From NCBI GenBank assembly GCA_016191285.1, contig JACPPA010000016.1:186001-250000 (forward strand): a stretch of 64,000 bases of DNA, in the 5' to 3' direction. Below are positions 35,906 through 44,142 of the stretch, in pieces. A program made the translations under genes and the position numbers. The notes beneath the pieces are model-generated. The model was given only the letters and a program-made list of their open reading frames with translations. It was not told where the DNA came from and did no database searches. The DNA comes from Gammaproteobacteria bacterium. GTDB lineage: Bacteria; Pseudomonadota; Gammaproteobacteria; Ga0077536. The number at the start of each line of letters is the position of its first letter. The stretch's first letter is position 1.

Positions 35906-37318
35906 ATGCACATAATGAAATACGGCCCGGGCTTCTCACGCCGTCATTTCCTGCAAACAATGGGTGCAGGATTTAGCGCTGGCGTGTTGCGGCCGTTGTG
36001 GGATGTCATCGCGGAAGACGGCAAGATAGATCGTGCCTATCCCGAAGAGCTCCTCGACATCGGGGCCTATACCAAGGGCAAAGTAAAAGTCGGCGACAAG
36101 CTGACGCCTGACAACATCGACCACGTCAAAGACTTAATGGATGAAATCACTTACATCCAAGTCAAGCAACAAGGACGAATCATTGACGTAGTGGCGACGG
36201 AACGCGACGTTTATAAGTTGAACCCGCCGGACTACCTGGATGCCAGCTTACGGCACAAGGGCATGGCGAAGTTCGACGAAAAAGGGAATGTCGTCACGCA
36301 AGAAGGCAAGCCCTGGGTGGGCGGCCTACCGTGGATTAACCCGACCGAAGCGGGCCAAGTCATCGCAGCGCACAACCTGAGCTGGGGTCGTTACGACGTC
36401 GCGCAATATTGCATCGACGAATACGACATGGATGCCGATGGCAACGAGCAATACCACTATAACTTCTGGTGGTGCGAAGTCGCCGGCACTTGCCGCATCA
36501 AACAAAAACCGTATCCGTACATGCCAACGTCCACCGATTCAACCGGCGAGAAAATCTTGCGCTATCAATCGGCGGTTTGGACGCTGCCAAACGACATCAA
36601 GGGTACGTCGATTCTTAACATTTGGCCGTATGACGCCACGCAGTATCCGGATTTCTTCGGTTATTTGCCGGCCTTCAAGCGCGTCCGCCGGTTCCCGACG
36701 AACCAACGCTTCGAGCCCGTCATCGCGGGTTCAACGTTCTACTTGACCGACGCCTGGATGACGGGCGACCCGACCCTGACTTGGGGCAACTTCAAGTTGG
36801 TTGGCCGCGGCCCAGCGTTGCTCGGCACGAACGGTGGCTGGAATGCCGACGACGACAACTGGATTCTCGGTCGTCATGGCGGCAAGACCGGTAAGAAGTT
36901 CTGGAATTCGTCCTTCTCGCTGGTACCGGAAGTGTTCGTGGTTGAACTCGAACCGACCGGCTATCCGCGCGCGCCGTACAGCAAGAAACGCATTTGGTAC
37001 GATGCGCGAACCATTGCGCCGATCACGATGAACAGCTATGACCGTCGCGGGCAGGTGTGGAAGCAGTGGGAAGCGGGCTTCGACAACTTCTCCAAACCGG
37101 ATGGCCGGATGTGGAATTCCGAAGCCGGCGCCAAGGGCGGGATGTGGAGCTGGTTGTATGTGCATTCACACGACATCCAGAGCGGCCGTATCACGTCCTT
37201 CCAGCACACGAAGAAAGTGGCCGGCGGTATTACCGACAGCCGCAACTTCGGTGCGGACGGACATGAAGCGTACGACGCCTATACGACGGAAGCGGCGATC
37301 CGCCGTTTGGGAACCTAG
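35906..37318 (+). CDS. DUF1329 family protein (Tat-exported)
   Basis: A 470-residue exported protein of the DUF1329 family, which accompanies DUF1302 outer-membrane proteins and RND exporters. The N-terminus FSRRHFLQTMGAGFSAGVL is a Tat signal. Family blocks follow: YPYMPTSTD-like, ILRYQSAVWTLPNDIKGTS, ILNIWPYD, FKRVRRFPTNQRFEP and IWYDARTIAPITMNSYDRRG. A LolA-like fold that moves or binds hydrophobic ligand is suspected for the family. The start is supported by AAGGAGG. A second member lies at 63128. Its own DUF1302 partner is probably the gene at 52326. Confidence 0.85.
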   Translation: MHIMKYGPGFSRRHFLQTMGAGFSAGVLRPLWDVIAEDGKIDRAYPEELLDIGAYTKGKVKVGDKLTPDNIDHVKDLMDEITYIQVKQQGRIIDVVATERDVYKLNPPDYLDASLRHKGMAKFDEKGNVVTQEGKPWVGGLPWINPTEAGQVIAAHNLSWGRYDVAQYCIDEYDMDADGNEQYHYNFWWCEVAGTCRIKQKPYPYMPTSTDSTGEKILRYQSAVWTLPNDIKGTSILNIWPYDATQYPDFFGYLPAFKRVRRFPTNQRFEPVIAGSTFYLTDAWMTGDPTLTWGNFKLVGRGPALLGTNGGWNADDDNWILGRHGGKTGKKFWNSSFSLVPEVFVVELEPTGYPRAPYSKKRIWYDARTIAPITMNSYDRRGQVWKQWEAGFDNFSKPDGRMWNSEAGAKGGMWSWLYVHSHDIQSGRITSFQHTKKVAGGITDSRNFGADGHEAYDAYTTEAAIRRLGT

Positions 37319-37336
37319 TCAGTCTTAAGGCTATTC

Positions 37337-37364
37337 AATCTCCGCGGCTTAGGCCGCGGAGATT
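37337..37364 (+). terminator. Hairpin between convergent DUF1329 and halogenase genes
   Basis: Perfect 12-base stem AATCTCCGCGGC / GCCGCGGAGATT with loop TTAG, only 18 bp after the DUF1329 stop. A long T-run is lacking, so it may be a weak or bidirectional terminator. Confidence 0.55.
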
Positions 37365-37429
37365 TCTAACGTCCCCGCAACGAAGCTGCACATTCGCCCG
37401 CTACTGACGGCGCGCTAAGTGGGAACTGT

Positions 37430-37494
37430 TGTGGGAGCCGCTTTAGCCGCGAATGGGAATGTTCGAAGATTCGCCGCTAAAGCGGCTCCCACAA
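37430..37494. repeat. REP palindrome pair
   Basis: TGTGGGAGCCGCTTTAGCCG followed by the inverted partner CCGCTAAAGCGGCTCCCACA. Preceded by the same GTGGGAACTGT flank as the copy at 30292. It lies just beyond the 3' end of the halogenase gene. Confidence 0.8.
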
Positions 37495-37542
37495 AATCAA
37501 ACTCTCGATTCATCGAAGGCCATGCCGCGATTTACTCCACCG

Positions 37543-39075
37543 TCACAGTCGGGCTGCGTGCATTCCCTCCACCACCTGTCGATGATCCGGAAAGTGTTTC
37601 AACATTTCCAGACACGACTGCCGCGCTGACGCGGGATCGGTCACGGGCATATCGCGCCGCGGTTTGCGCGGCGGTTTGCGCGGATACCGACCCATCCCCG
37701 ATAAGATACAAAACCACGACGTTGGGCTGTAACTCATTTGCGCGCTCTGGCGATTTATCTCGCCTAAAAGATCGCCGCCGTTATCCCACACCTCAAGAAT
37801 TTGGGCGACCGAATCCGATAGCGGCGTACTTTCGCGGCAGGCCACCCAGTACGGGGTATCCACGCGCGTATTCAATTTGTAATGCATGAAGACATAGTCT
37901 TTGATGCTGTCGAAAATCAGGTTGATTCGCCGATTAAACGCCGCTTGATCGTGCGACGTAAAACCACTGGCCTCGTACTGGGTTATAAAATTCTCGATAG
38001 TGTCTTGGACAATCATCAAAGCAGTTGCTTCCAACGGCTCGATGAAGCCCTGGGCCAAGCCAATCGCCAGGCAGTTCTTCTCCCACGCTTTCTCTAAACG
38101 GCCGACGCGCATTTTGAGATGGCGCGCTTCGGTTTGGTCGACATTGTTCAAGCGCAGATGCGCGCGGAGTTCGCGTTCCGCGGTGTCGGCGTCGATATGC
38201 TCAGATGAATAGACGTAACCGTTGCCGATTCGATTGGTGAGTGGAATCTTCCAGACCCAACCACATTTGAGCGCGGTGGAGAGCGTTTCGGAGCGTAACA
38301 CCGCGGGATCGGGATGCGGTGTCGGCAGCGCCACCGCGCGATCGTTAAACAGAAAATCTTTATAGGACTTGAACGGTACTTGCAGCGTTTTGCAGATCAA
38401 AACGCTTGCAAAGCCCGAACAATCGATAAAAAAGTCGGCCGCGACGAAGCCGTGTTGGGGGGTTTCGACTCCGGTGATTTCACCGGTTTCGGCCTGTTTT
38501 ACGGCGGTGACGGTGCCTACCAGATGTTTAACGCCCAATTCAAGCGAACGAGTCTTAAGAAAATCGCCGATCAAACGCGCGTCAAAATGGAAGGCGTAGT
38601 CGGCGAGGTAATTGGACGTGGCATCAGGCAACGGCGCGCGCGAATTTTTGGCCAGGTAATTCGATAAAAAGAATGTATCAGGCAGCACGTGTGCATCGAT
38701 ATTGCGTTGGCGCAGGAGCATGTTCTGATAGAGCGCGCGGATGTATTGGTCGTCGCTTATCGAAAAGAACGGATGGTAATAACTTTCGAAACCCGGCCGC
38801 GTGGACCAACCGGGGAAACGGATGCCACACTTGTAAGTGCCGTTGCAATGCGGCATCCATTCGGCGTCGGCGATCCCGAGTTTTTGAAAGAACCGGCGCA
38901 TTTTGGGTGTCGACCCTTCGCCGACGCCGATAATCCCAATCGCATCGGATTCGAGAAGCGTGATCTCGATGTTGCGTCCGGCCCAGGCTTGAGCCAGCGA
39001 AATCGCCGACATCCACCCGGCGGTGCCGCCGCCCAGGATCAGTATTCTTTGTAGGGGAGTAGGCGGTGCATCCAT
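37543..39075 (-). CDS. Flavin-dependent tryptophan halogenase family protein
   Basis: A 510-residue FADH2-dependent halogenase. The FAD motif ILILGGGTAGW is at the N-terminus, the catalytic Lys lies in NGTYKCGIRF (Lys82), the family-defining WxWxIP motif is WVWKIP (273-278), and GFIEPLEAT (Glu346/Glu349) supplies the second catalytic residue. It should chlorinate or brominate an indole- or phenol-like substrate, or a protein-bound one. No flavin reductase gene is adjacent. Preceded on the same strand by a possible small gene ending 22 bp upstream, and divergent from the carboxylase cluster. Confidence 0.9.
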   Translation of the reverse strand: MDAPPTPLQRILILGGGTAGWMSAISLAQAWAGRNIEITLLESDAIGIIGVGEGSTPKMRRFFQKLGIADAEWMPHCNGTYKCGIRFPGWSTRPGFESYYHPFFSISDDQYIRALYQNMLLRQRNIDAHVLPDTFFLSNYLAKNSRAPLPDATSNYLADYAFHFDARLIGDFLKTRSLELGVKHLVGTVTAVKQAETGEITGVETPQHGFVAADFFIDCSGFASVLICKTLQVPFKSYKDFLFNDRAVALPTPHPDPAVLRSETLSTALKCGWVWKIPLTNRIGNGYVYSSEHIDADTAERELRAHLRLNNVDQTEARHLKMRVGRLEKAWEKNCLAIGLAQGFIEPLEATALMIVQDTIENFITQYEASGFTSHDQAAFNRRINLIFDSIKDYVFMHYKLNTRVDTPYWVACRESTPLSDSVAQILEVWDNGGDLLGEINRQSAQMSYSPTSWFCILSGMGRYPRKPPRKPRRDMPVTDPASARQSCLEMLKHFPDHRQVVEGMHAARL

Positions 39076-39096
39076 GAAAGGGTCCTAAGGTTAGAG

Positions 39097-39336
39097 TCAA
39101 AATGAAGGCGGCGCGTAGATCGCCACGTCGAATCCTTCAGCGCCGCAATTTTCGCGGTTTATTAACCGCAGCGCAGCAAGTTTCATTAGTGATTTCGGCG
39201 CTTGCTCATCGGTACCAAGTAAGGTTAAATCGTACCGCAGCCGCGGCGATTCGTGAGTCATTAACGGCTCAGACTCCGCCGCCTGCGTTCGAAACAATTC
39301 CCAGTGTGAGTTCAATTGCTCGCGGAGAGCGTTCAA
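39097..39336 (-). CDS. Possible small protein upstream of the halogenase
   Basis: A 79-residue frame starting at TTG 39336, or 54 residues from ATG 39261 which has a weak GGAG site. No family is recognised; it ends with AEGFDVAIYAPPSF and lies 21 bp before the halogenase start. It could be a leader/partner of the halogenase, or only the non-coding region of the divergent promoter. The opposite strand also shows an open frame, which weakens the case. Confidence 0.4.
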   Translation of the reverse strand: MNALREQLNSHWELFRTQAAESEPLMTHESPRLRYDLTLLGTDEQAPKSLMKLAALRLINRENCGAEGFDVAIYAPPSF

Positions 39337-39442
39337 GCGCCGCAGCGAGGCGTCTTATTCTGGGATCCCAATAATGATCGGCGCTAGGTGCAGACTTCGG
39401 CACTAAGGATATCGCGCACGTTTGATAAGGGGGAGCCGCGGC

Positions 39443-41377
39443 ATGGGATTTCTGGTCAATATCGATAATGGCGGCACGTTTACCGACGTCTGCATCAGTG
39501 GTGGAGAGCGTTTGGTCCACGCTAAATCGACCACCACGCCACATGATCTCACGCAGTGCTTTATCGAAGCGCTCAAGCGCGGTTCGCGCGAACTTTTTGG
39601 CGAGGAAGATCTCGCGCGCCTAATTCGTGAAACCGAATGTTTGCGGTACTCGACCACCTCGGGCACCAATGCCGTGGTCGAACATAAGGGGACTCCGGCG
39701 GCTTTGCTCGTCGAAGCCGGCGCCGAAGACGCAGTGTATGGTGCTATCAAGCAATTCGGCGCCGCTGCATTGTGGCAGGCGATGGTGCCTTCGCGGCCGA
39801 TGGGCATCAGAGTCACCGAGACCAATGAAATTGATGGCCACGAACTCACGCAGATTATCAATCATATGCTGTCGGTCGGAGCCCAGCGTTTGGTGGTGTG
39901 TTTGAAAAGCGCTGCCGCCGAACAAGCAGTTAAGTCGGCGTTGCTCGATCGCTATCCGCGCCACCTATTGGGTGCGATTCCATTCTTGATTTCAACCGAA
40001 CTCGTTGACGACCTGGATTTACTGCGCCGCGTGGCGACCGCGGTGATCAATTCCTATCTCCATCCCGGTATGGAACATTTTTTATACAGCGCCGAAAACG
40101 TGTGTAAAAGCCAGCATCTGAAGCGCCCTCTGCTTATCTTCCGCAATGATGGCGACTCAGCGCGAGTGGCTAAAACCACGGCGATTAAGACCTGGGGTTC
40201 AGGCCCCCGCGGTGGCTTGGAAGGGGCGCTGGCCTACGCCAAGTTGTATGGTTTGAGTACGGTGGTCGCGATGGATATCGGCGGGACTACCACCGATGTG
40301 TCGGTCGTCAAGGACCAAACAGTCTCGTTACTACCGTATGGCGCGGTGGAAGAACTGACAACGTCGTTTCCATTGCCGAAGCTCCAGAGTTTCGGTCTCG
40401 GTGGCAGCTCGATAATTTTGGTCGCCAATAGCAAGATCCAGATCGGTCCGGAAAGTGTTGGCGCGGTGCCGGGGCCGGCGTGTTTCGCACGTGGCGGCAC
40501 GGTTGCGACCTTGACCGATGCGTTGTTGCTCGCCGGCGTGTTGGATGCCGAACGGTATTTAGGCGGAGAATTAAAACTCGATCGCGAACGCGCGGCGGCC
40601 GCGATTAAAACGCAAGTAGGCGAGCCCCTGAGCTTAAGTGTTGAGAATGCGGCGCTCGCGATTATCGCTGCGTTTCAACAGCAGGTCGGCGCCCAAGTCA
40701 GCAGCATCTTGAAGGCCGCCGGCGCGGTGCCCGCAAACACCACGCTGCTTGCGTACGGTGGCGGTGGCCCCATGATTATTTCTGGCATTGCGCAGGCCAT
40801 CGGCATCAAGCGGGTGATTGTGCCGCGCCTGGCTTCGGTATTCAGCGCGTTTGGGATAGGGTTCAGTCATCTGGCGCACGAGTATCAGGAGCCGCTGAAC
40901 GCGGAGAGCGCCAAGCGCATCAGTGACATCAAGGCGAAAATGAACACGCGCGCGCGGCGCGACATGGCCGGTGAAGGCGTTGAACCCGCGGCGTGCAGTT
41001 ACGCCTACTCGGTGTGGTCGGCGGCCGATGGAACGGTGGCCGAATTGCCGCAAGCGGGCGATGTCGCGGCGATTACCGGGCTGGCCGACCCGCGCCTCAC
41101 GCTGAAGGCGGTATTTGAATTGCCGACGACCAAATTAGTGACCGACCGCGCCGAAGCCGGTGTTAATCGGCCAGCAGCGGGTCGCACGGAAGTGCTGCTC
41201 GGCACTGGCGGCAAGCGCACCATCGATGTGTTTAACGATAAGGATCTCGCACCGGGCCATACATTGAATGGTCCATGCCTGTTAAAGGGCGATTATTTGA
41301 CCTGCCTCATAGACGCTGCGTGGCGCTTGCGGGTAACCAGTAACCAAGACCTCGTGTTAGAGGAGGGCAAGGCATGA
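39443..41377 (+). CDS. Acetophenone carboxylase-like alpha subunit (HyuA type, ApcA-like)
   Basis: A 644-residue HyuA-type subunit starting at ATG 39443 behind GGGGGAG. Blocks are NIDNGGTFTDVCISGG, SGTNAVVEHKGTPAA, and the second ATPase motif AMDIGGTTTDVSVV. First gene of a five-gene run whose order and sizes (about 70, 15, 76, 82 and 30 kDa) match acetophenone carboxylase ApcA-E of Aromatoleum. Those enzymes carboxylate a ketone with two ATP and bicarbonate. Its stop overlaps the next start (ATGA). The specific ketone is unknown. Confidence 0.83.
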   Translation: MGFLVNIDNGGTFTDVCISGGERLVHAKSTTTPHDLTQCFIEALKRGSRELFGEEDLARLIRETECLRYSTTSGTNAVVEHKGTPAALLVEAGAEDAVYGAIKQFGAAALWQAMVPSRPMGIRVTETNEIDGHELTQIINHMLSVGAQRLVVCLKSAAAEQAVKSALLDRYPRHLLGAIPFLISTELVDDLDLLRRVATAVINSYLHPGMEHFLYSAENVCKSQHLKRPLLIFRNDGDSARVAKTTAIKTWGSGPRGGLEGALAYAKLYGLSTVVAMDIGGTTTDVSVVKDQTVSLLPYGAVEELTTSFPLPKLQSFGLGGSSIILVANSKIQIGPESVGAVPGPACFARGGTVATLTDALLLAGVLDAERYLGGELKLDRERAAAAIKTQVGEPLSLSVENAALAIIAAFQQQVGAQVSSILKAAGAVPANTTLLAYGGGGPMIISGIAQAIGIKRVIVPRLASVFSAFGIGFSHLAHEYQEPLNAESAKRISDIKAKMNTRARRDMAGEGVEPAACSYAYSVWSAADGTVAELPQAGDVAAITGLADPRLTLKAVFELPTTKLVTDRAEAGVNRPAAGRTEVLLGTGGKRTIDVFNDKDLAPGHTLNGPCLLKGDYLTCLIDAAWRLRVTSNQDLVLEEGKA

Positions 41378-41742
41378 GTAACGAACGCGTCGCGATCACC
41401 GAATACCTCGAGATCGATCTCAAGAGCGAACACTGGCACTGTCGCCGCTGTGATCACGATATTGGGTCGGCGCGCGGCAATTATAAAGAAGGGCTGTTGG
41501 TGTATAACCGCGATCCGCGCGAAATTCACCATCCCATTTTGGACGATAGCTATCCGTTCACCTATGCGCCAGACCCGAAATGGTGTCGCATCATTGAATT
41601 CTATTGTCCGAGCTGCGGCACGTTGATCGAGAATGAATACCTGCCGCCCGGTCATCCGATTACTCACGATATCGAACTCGATATCGATAAACTCATAGCG
41701 CGTCATAAGGCGAACGAGGGGAAGACCAATGCGGCGGGTTAG
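41374..41742 (+). CDS. Acetone/acetophenone carboxylase gamma subunit-like (ApcB-like)
   Basis: A 122-residue zinc-binding subunit of the acetone carboxylase gamma family. CRRC (Cys23, Cys26) and CPSC (Cys78, Cys81) form the probable zinc site, with Cys71 additional. The block VYNRDPREIHHPILDDSYPFTYAPDP is distinctive for the family. It overlaps the upstream stop by 4 bp and the downstream start by 14 bp, showing strict translational coupling. Its presence is the strongest reason to call the cluster a carboxylase and not a simple hydantoinase. Confidence 0.85.
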   Translation: MSNERVAITEYLEIDLKSEHWHCRRCDHDIGSARGNYKEGLLVYNRDPREIHHPILDDSYPFTYAPDPKWCRIIEFYCPSCGTLIENEYLPPGHPITHDIELDIDKLIARHKANEGKTNAAG

Positions 41743-43852
41743 CGTAGACATCGGCGGCACTTTCACCGACTGCTTCTTGGCGTTCGACGAGCACTACGTC
41801 GAATCGAAAGCGCTGACCACGCACCACAATCTCGCCGCGGGGTTCATGGAGGCGCTGGAAAAAGCCTGTGACGATCTGGGTAAGCCCGTGCGTGAAGTGT
41901 TGAGTTCGGTCGATGCCGTGCGCTACGGCACCACCTTGGGCACGAACTCCTTGATTCAGCGTACTGGCCCGCGCGTGGGCCTGCTTACCACCGCCGGTTT
42001 CGAATCGGCGGTCCCGCTGATGCGCGCGCGTGGCTATGGCGATGGCTTATCCGACATGGCGCAAACGGATATCCCAGGGGCCGATCGCCCGCTCCCGTTG
42101 GTGCCCATCAGTCTCATCGTCGGCATCGCAGAGCGCATCGATTATAAAGGCGAGTCCGTGCTTAGCGTCGATGAGGAGAACGTTCGTCGCCAAGTCCGCA
42201 AGTTAGTCGACCAGGGCGCGCAGGCTTTTGTGGTCTCGCTGATCAACGCGGTGGTGAATCCATCGCACGAAAAGGAAGTCGAGCGAATTATTTTGTCGGA
42301 ATATCCGACGCACGTGCTGGGTGCGATTCCCATCGTGCTCTCGCACCGCGTGGCGGGGCGCAAGGCCGAGTATTCGCGCACGATGTCGGCGGTGCTCGAT
42401 GCTTATCTCCACGATCAGATGTATCACGGCATGTCTTCGCTCGAAATCGTGCTGCGTCAGAATGGTTACACGCGCCCGATGTTGTTGGTGCATAACACCT
42501 CGGGCATGGCGCAGCTCAATTCGACGCACGCCTTGCAGACGATCCACTCCGGACCCGTCGCGGGCCTCGAGGCGTCGAACTATATTTCGGCGCAGTTCAA
42601 GGAACCGAACATCATCGCGACCGACATGGGCGGAACGAGTTTCGATATTGGCCTCGTGACCGCCGACGGCGTGAAGTTCTACGACTTCAATCCGGTGATC
42701 GATCGCTGGTTGGTCAGCACGCCGATGACGTATTTGCACACCCTCGGCGCCGGCGGCGGCTCGATCGCGCGTTACGACCGATTGTGGGAGGCCATTGAAG
42801 TAGGGCCGGATAGCGCGGGTTCCGATCCGGGACCGGCGTGCTACGGCCGTGGCGGCAAATTGCCGACCACCACGGATGCGAACCTGGTTCTGGGCTATCT
42901 CGATCAAGACAACTACGCGGGCGGCACCATCAAGATCAGCAAGCGGCGCGCCGAACGCGCCATCGAAGAATATATTTGTAAACCCTCGGGCATGTCGTTG
43001 ATCGAGGCCGCGAAGGCGATTAAGCGTAAAGTCGATTCGAACATGGCCGCGGCGATCTTCAAGGAAGTTGCCGTCAAGGGCTACAACCCGAAGCGCTTCA
43101 TCATCTTAAGTTACGGTGGCGGTGGCCCAATCCATGCCTGCGGCTATGCCTCTGCCATCGGCATCTCGCGCGTGCTCATTCCACCCTTTAGCTCAGTGTT
43201 CTCAGCGCTCGGCGCGGGTAACATGAACGCGTTACATATCCATGAGAAATCGCTTTATCTCATGCTGTATGACGCCACGATGCGCAAAATGCTCGAAGAA
43301 TTCACGGTTTTCAATGCCACGGTCGAAGAATTGGAAGAACGCGGTCGCGATGATTTGGCGCGTCAGGGCGTTAACCTCGCGGACATTAAAACGCGCGTCG
43401 AATTGGACATGCGCTACGGTAACCAACTCGCGCAGATCAGCGTCACCAGTCCCTTGAGCCGGCTGGCGTCGATGCATGACGTTATTACGTTGCTCGATCG
43501 GTTCAGCGTGAACTACGCGCAGCGCTTCGGCGAAGGTAGCCAGGCGCCGGAAGCGGGGGTGCGAATTAACGTCATTCGCGTGGTGTCCTATGTCGAACAT
43601 CAGCGACTCGATTTGCAGCGCTCGACTAAATCCGGTGGCAAGGCGCCTGAGGCGCGCGCCGAGCGCGAATGTTGGTTTCCGGAACTGCAAGAACCGCGGA
43701 TGACGCGCGTTTATGATCTCGACGCGGTGGCCGACGGCATGGAGATCCAAGGGCCGGCGCTGATTGAAACGCCGCGTACGACCTATTTAGTCGAACCCGG
43801 TTGGCACTTAACCATGGGTCTCTCGGGCTCCGCCTGGTTAGTGAAAAACTAA
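41729..43852 (+). CDS. Acetophenone carboxylase-like alpha' subunit (HyuA type, ApcC-like)
   Basis: A second HyuA-type protein of 707 residues, paralogous to the subunit at 39443. Motifs are VSVDIGGTFTDCFLAF, YGTTLGTNSLIQRTGPRVG, ATDMGGTSFDIGLVTADG and GAGGGSIARYDRLWEA. In acetophenone carboxylase the core is alpha-alpha'-beta-gamma, each alpha with its own ATP site, which this pair reproduces. A multi-hairpin repeat element (43873-44030) separates it from the beta subunit gene. Confidence 0.85.
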   Translation: MRRVSVDIGGTFTDCFLAFDEHYVESKALTTHHNLAAGFMEALEKACDDLGKPVREVLSSVDAVRYGTTLGTNSLIQRTGPRVGLLTTAGFESAVPLMRARGYGDGLSDMAQTDIPGADRPLPLVPISLIVGIAERIDYKGESVLSVDEENVRRQVRKLVDQGAQAFVVSLINAVVNPSHEKEVERIILSEYPTHVLGAIPIVLSHRVAGRKAEYSRTMSAVLDAYLHDQMYHGMSSLEIVLRQNGYTRPMLLVHNTSGMAQLNSTHALQTIHSGPVAGLEASNYISAQFKEPNIIATDMGGTSFDIGLVTADGVKFYDFNPVIDRWLVSTPMTYLHTLGAGGGSIARYDRLWEAIEVGPDSAGSDPGPACYGRGGKLPTTTDANLVLGYLDQDNYAGGTIKISKRRAERAIEEYICKPSGMSLIEAAKAIKRKVDSNMAAAIFKEVAVKGYNPKRFIILSYGGGGPIHACGYASAIGISRVLIPPFSSVFSALGAGNMNALHIHEKSLYLMLYDATMRKMLEEFTVFNATVEELEERGRDDLARQGVNLADIKTRVELDMRYGNQLAQISVTSPLSRLASMHDVITLLDRFSVNYAQRFGEGSQAPEAGVRINVIRVVSYVEHQRLDLQRSTKSGGKAPEARAERECWFPELQEPRMTRVYDLDAVADGMEIQGPALIETPRTTYLVEPGWHLTMGLSGSAWLVKN

Positions 43853-43872
43853 GATGCCTGCGTTAGCAGATC

Positions 43873-44030
43873 TAAGGAAACTCTGAATAAGTCCCTCCTG
43901 GACTTTTCAGAGTACGGAAAACAAAAAGTGTGATTTTTGTTTTCCTTCATTTTCAACGGTCTGCGACCATTGAAAATGGCGGCACATCCCTGTGTCGCAG
44001 GAATCTCTGCCTTTTGCAGAGATTCCCTAA
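43873..44030 (+). repeat. TA-flanked multi-hairpin element, copy D (intact, within operon)
   Basis: A complete copy of about 158 bp. It starts TAAGGAAACTCTG and ends CAGAGATTCCCTAA. Five hairpins are readable: H1 ACTCTGAATAAGTCC with GGACTTTTCAGAGT; H2 GGAAAACAAAAA with TTTTTGTTTTCC; H3 CATTTTCAACGG with CCATTGAAAATG; H4 GCGGCACA with TGTGTCGC; H5 GGAATCTCTGC with GCAGAGATTCC. It lies between the alpha' and beta genes and may lower or uncouple expression. A REP unit follows immediately. Confidence 0.85.
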
Positions 44031-44079
44031 TGTGGGAGCGGATTTATCCGCGAATTGTCGCCGCCGAAGCGGTTCCCAC
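44031..44079. repeat. REP palindrome pair abutting copy D
   Basis: TGTGGGAGCGGATTTATCCG followed by a diverged partner ending GAAGCGGTTCCCAC. It begins at the base after copy D ends, as a REP also follows copy C. Confidence 0.75.
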
Positions 44080-44142
44080 GAAGACCATGCACCTAGCGTT
44101 GGGCGCTGATGCTTAATAGACACAGTAATTGAGGTAACGGCC

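Noticed and set aside
39102-39374. Plus-strand 90-residue frame in the halogenase/carboxylase promoter region
   Set aside because: No ribosome site or motif; overlaps the equally uncertain minus-strand frame.
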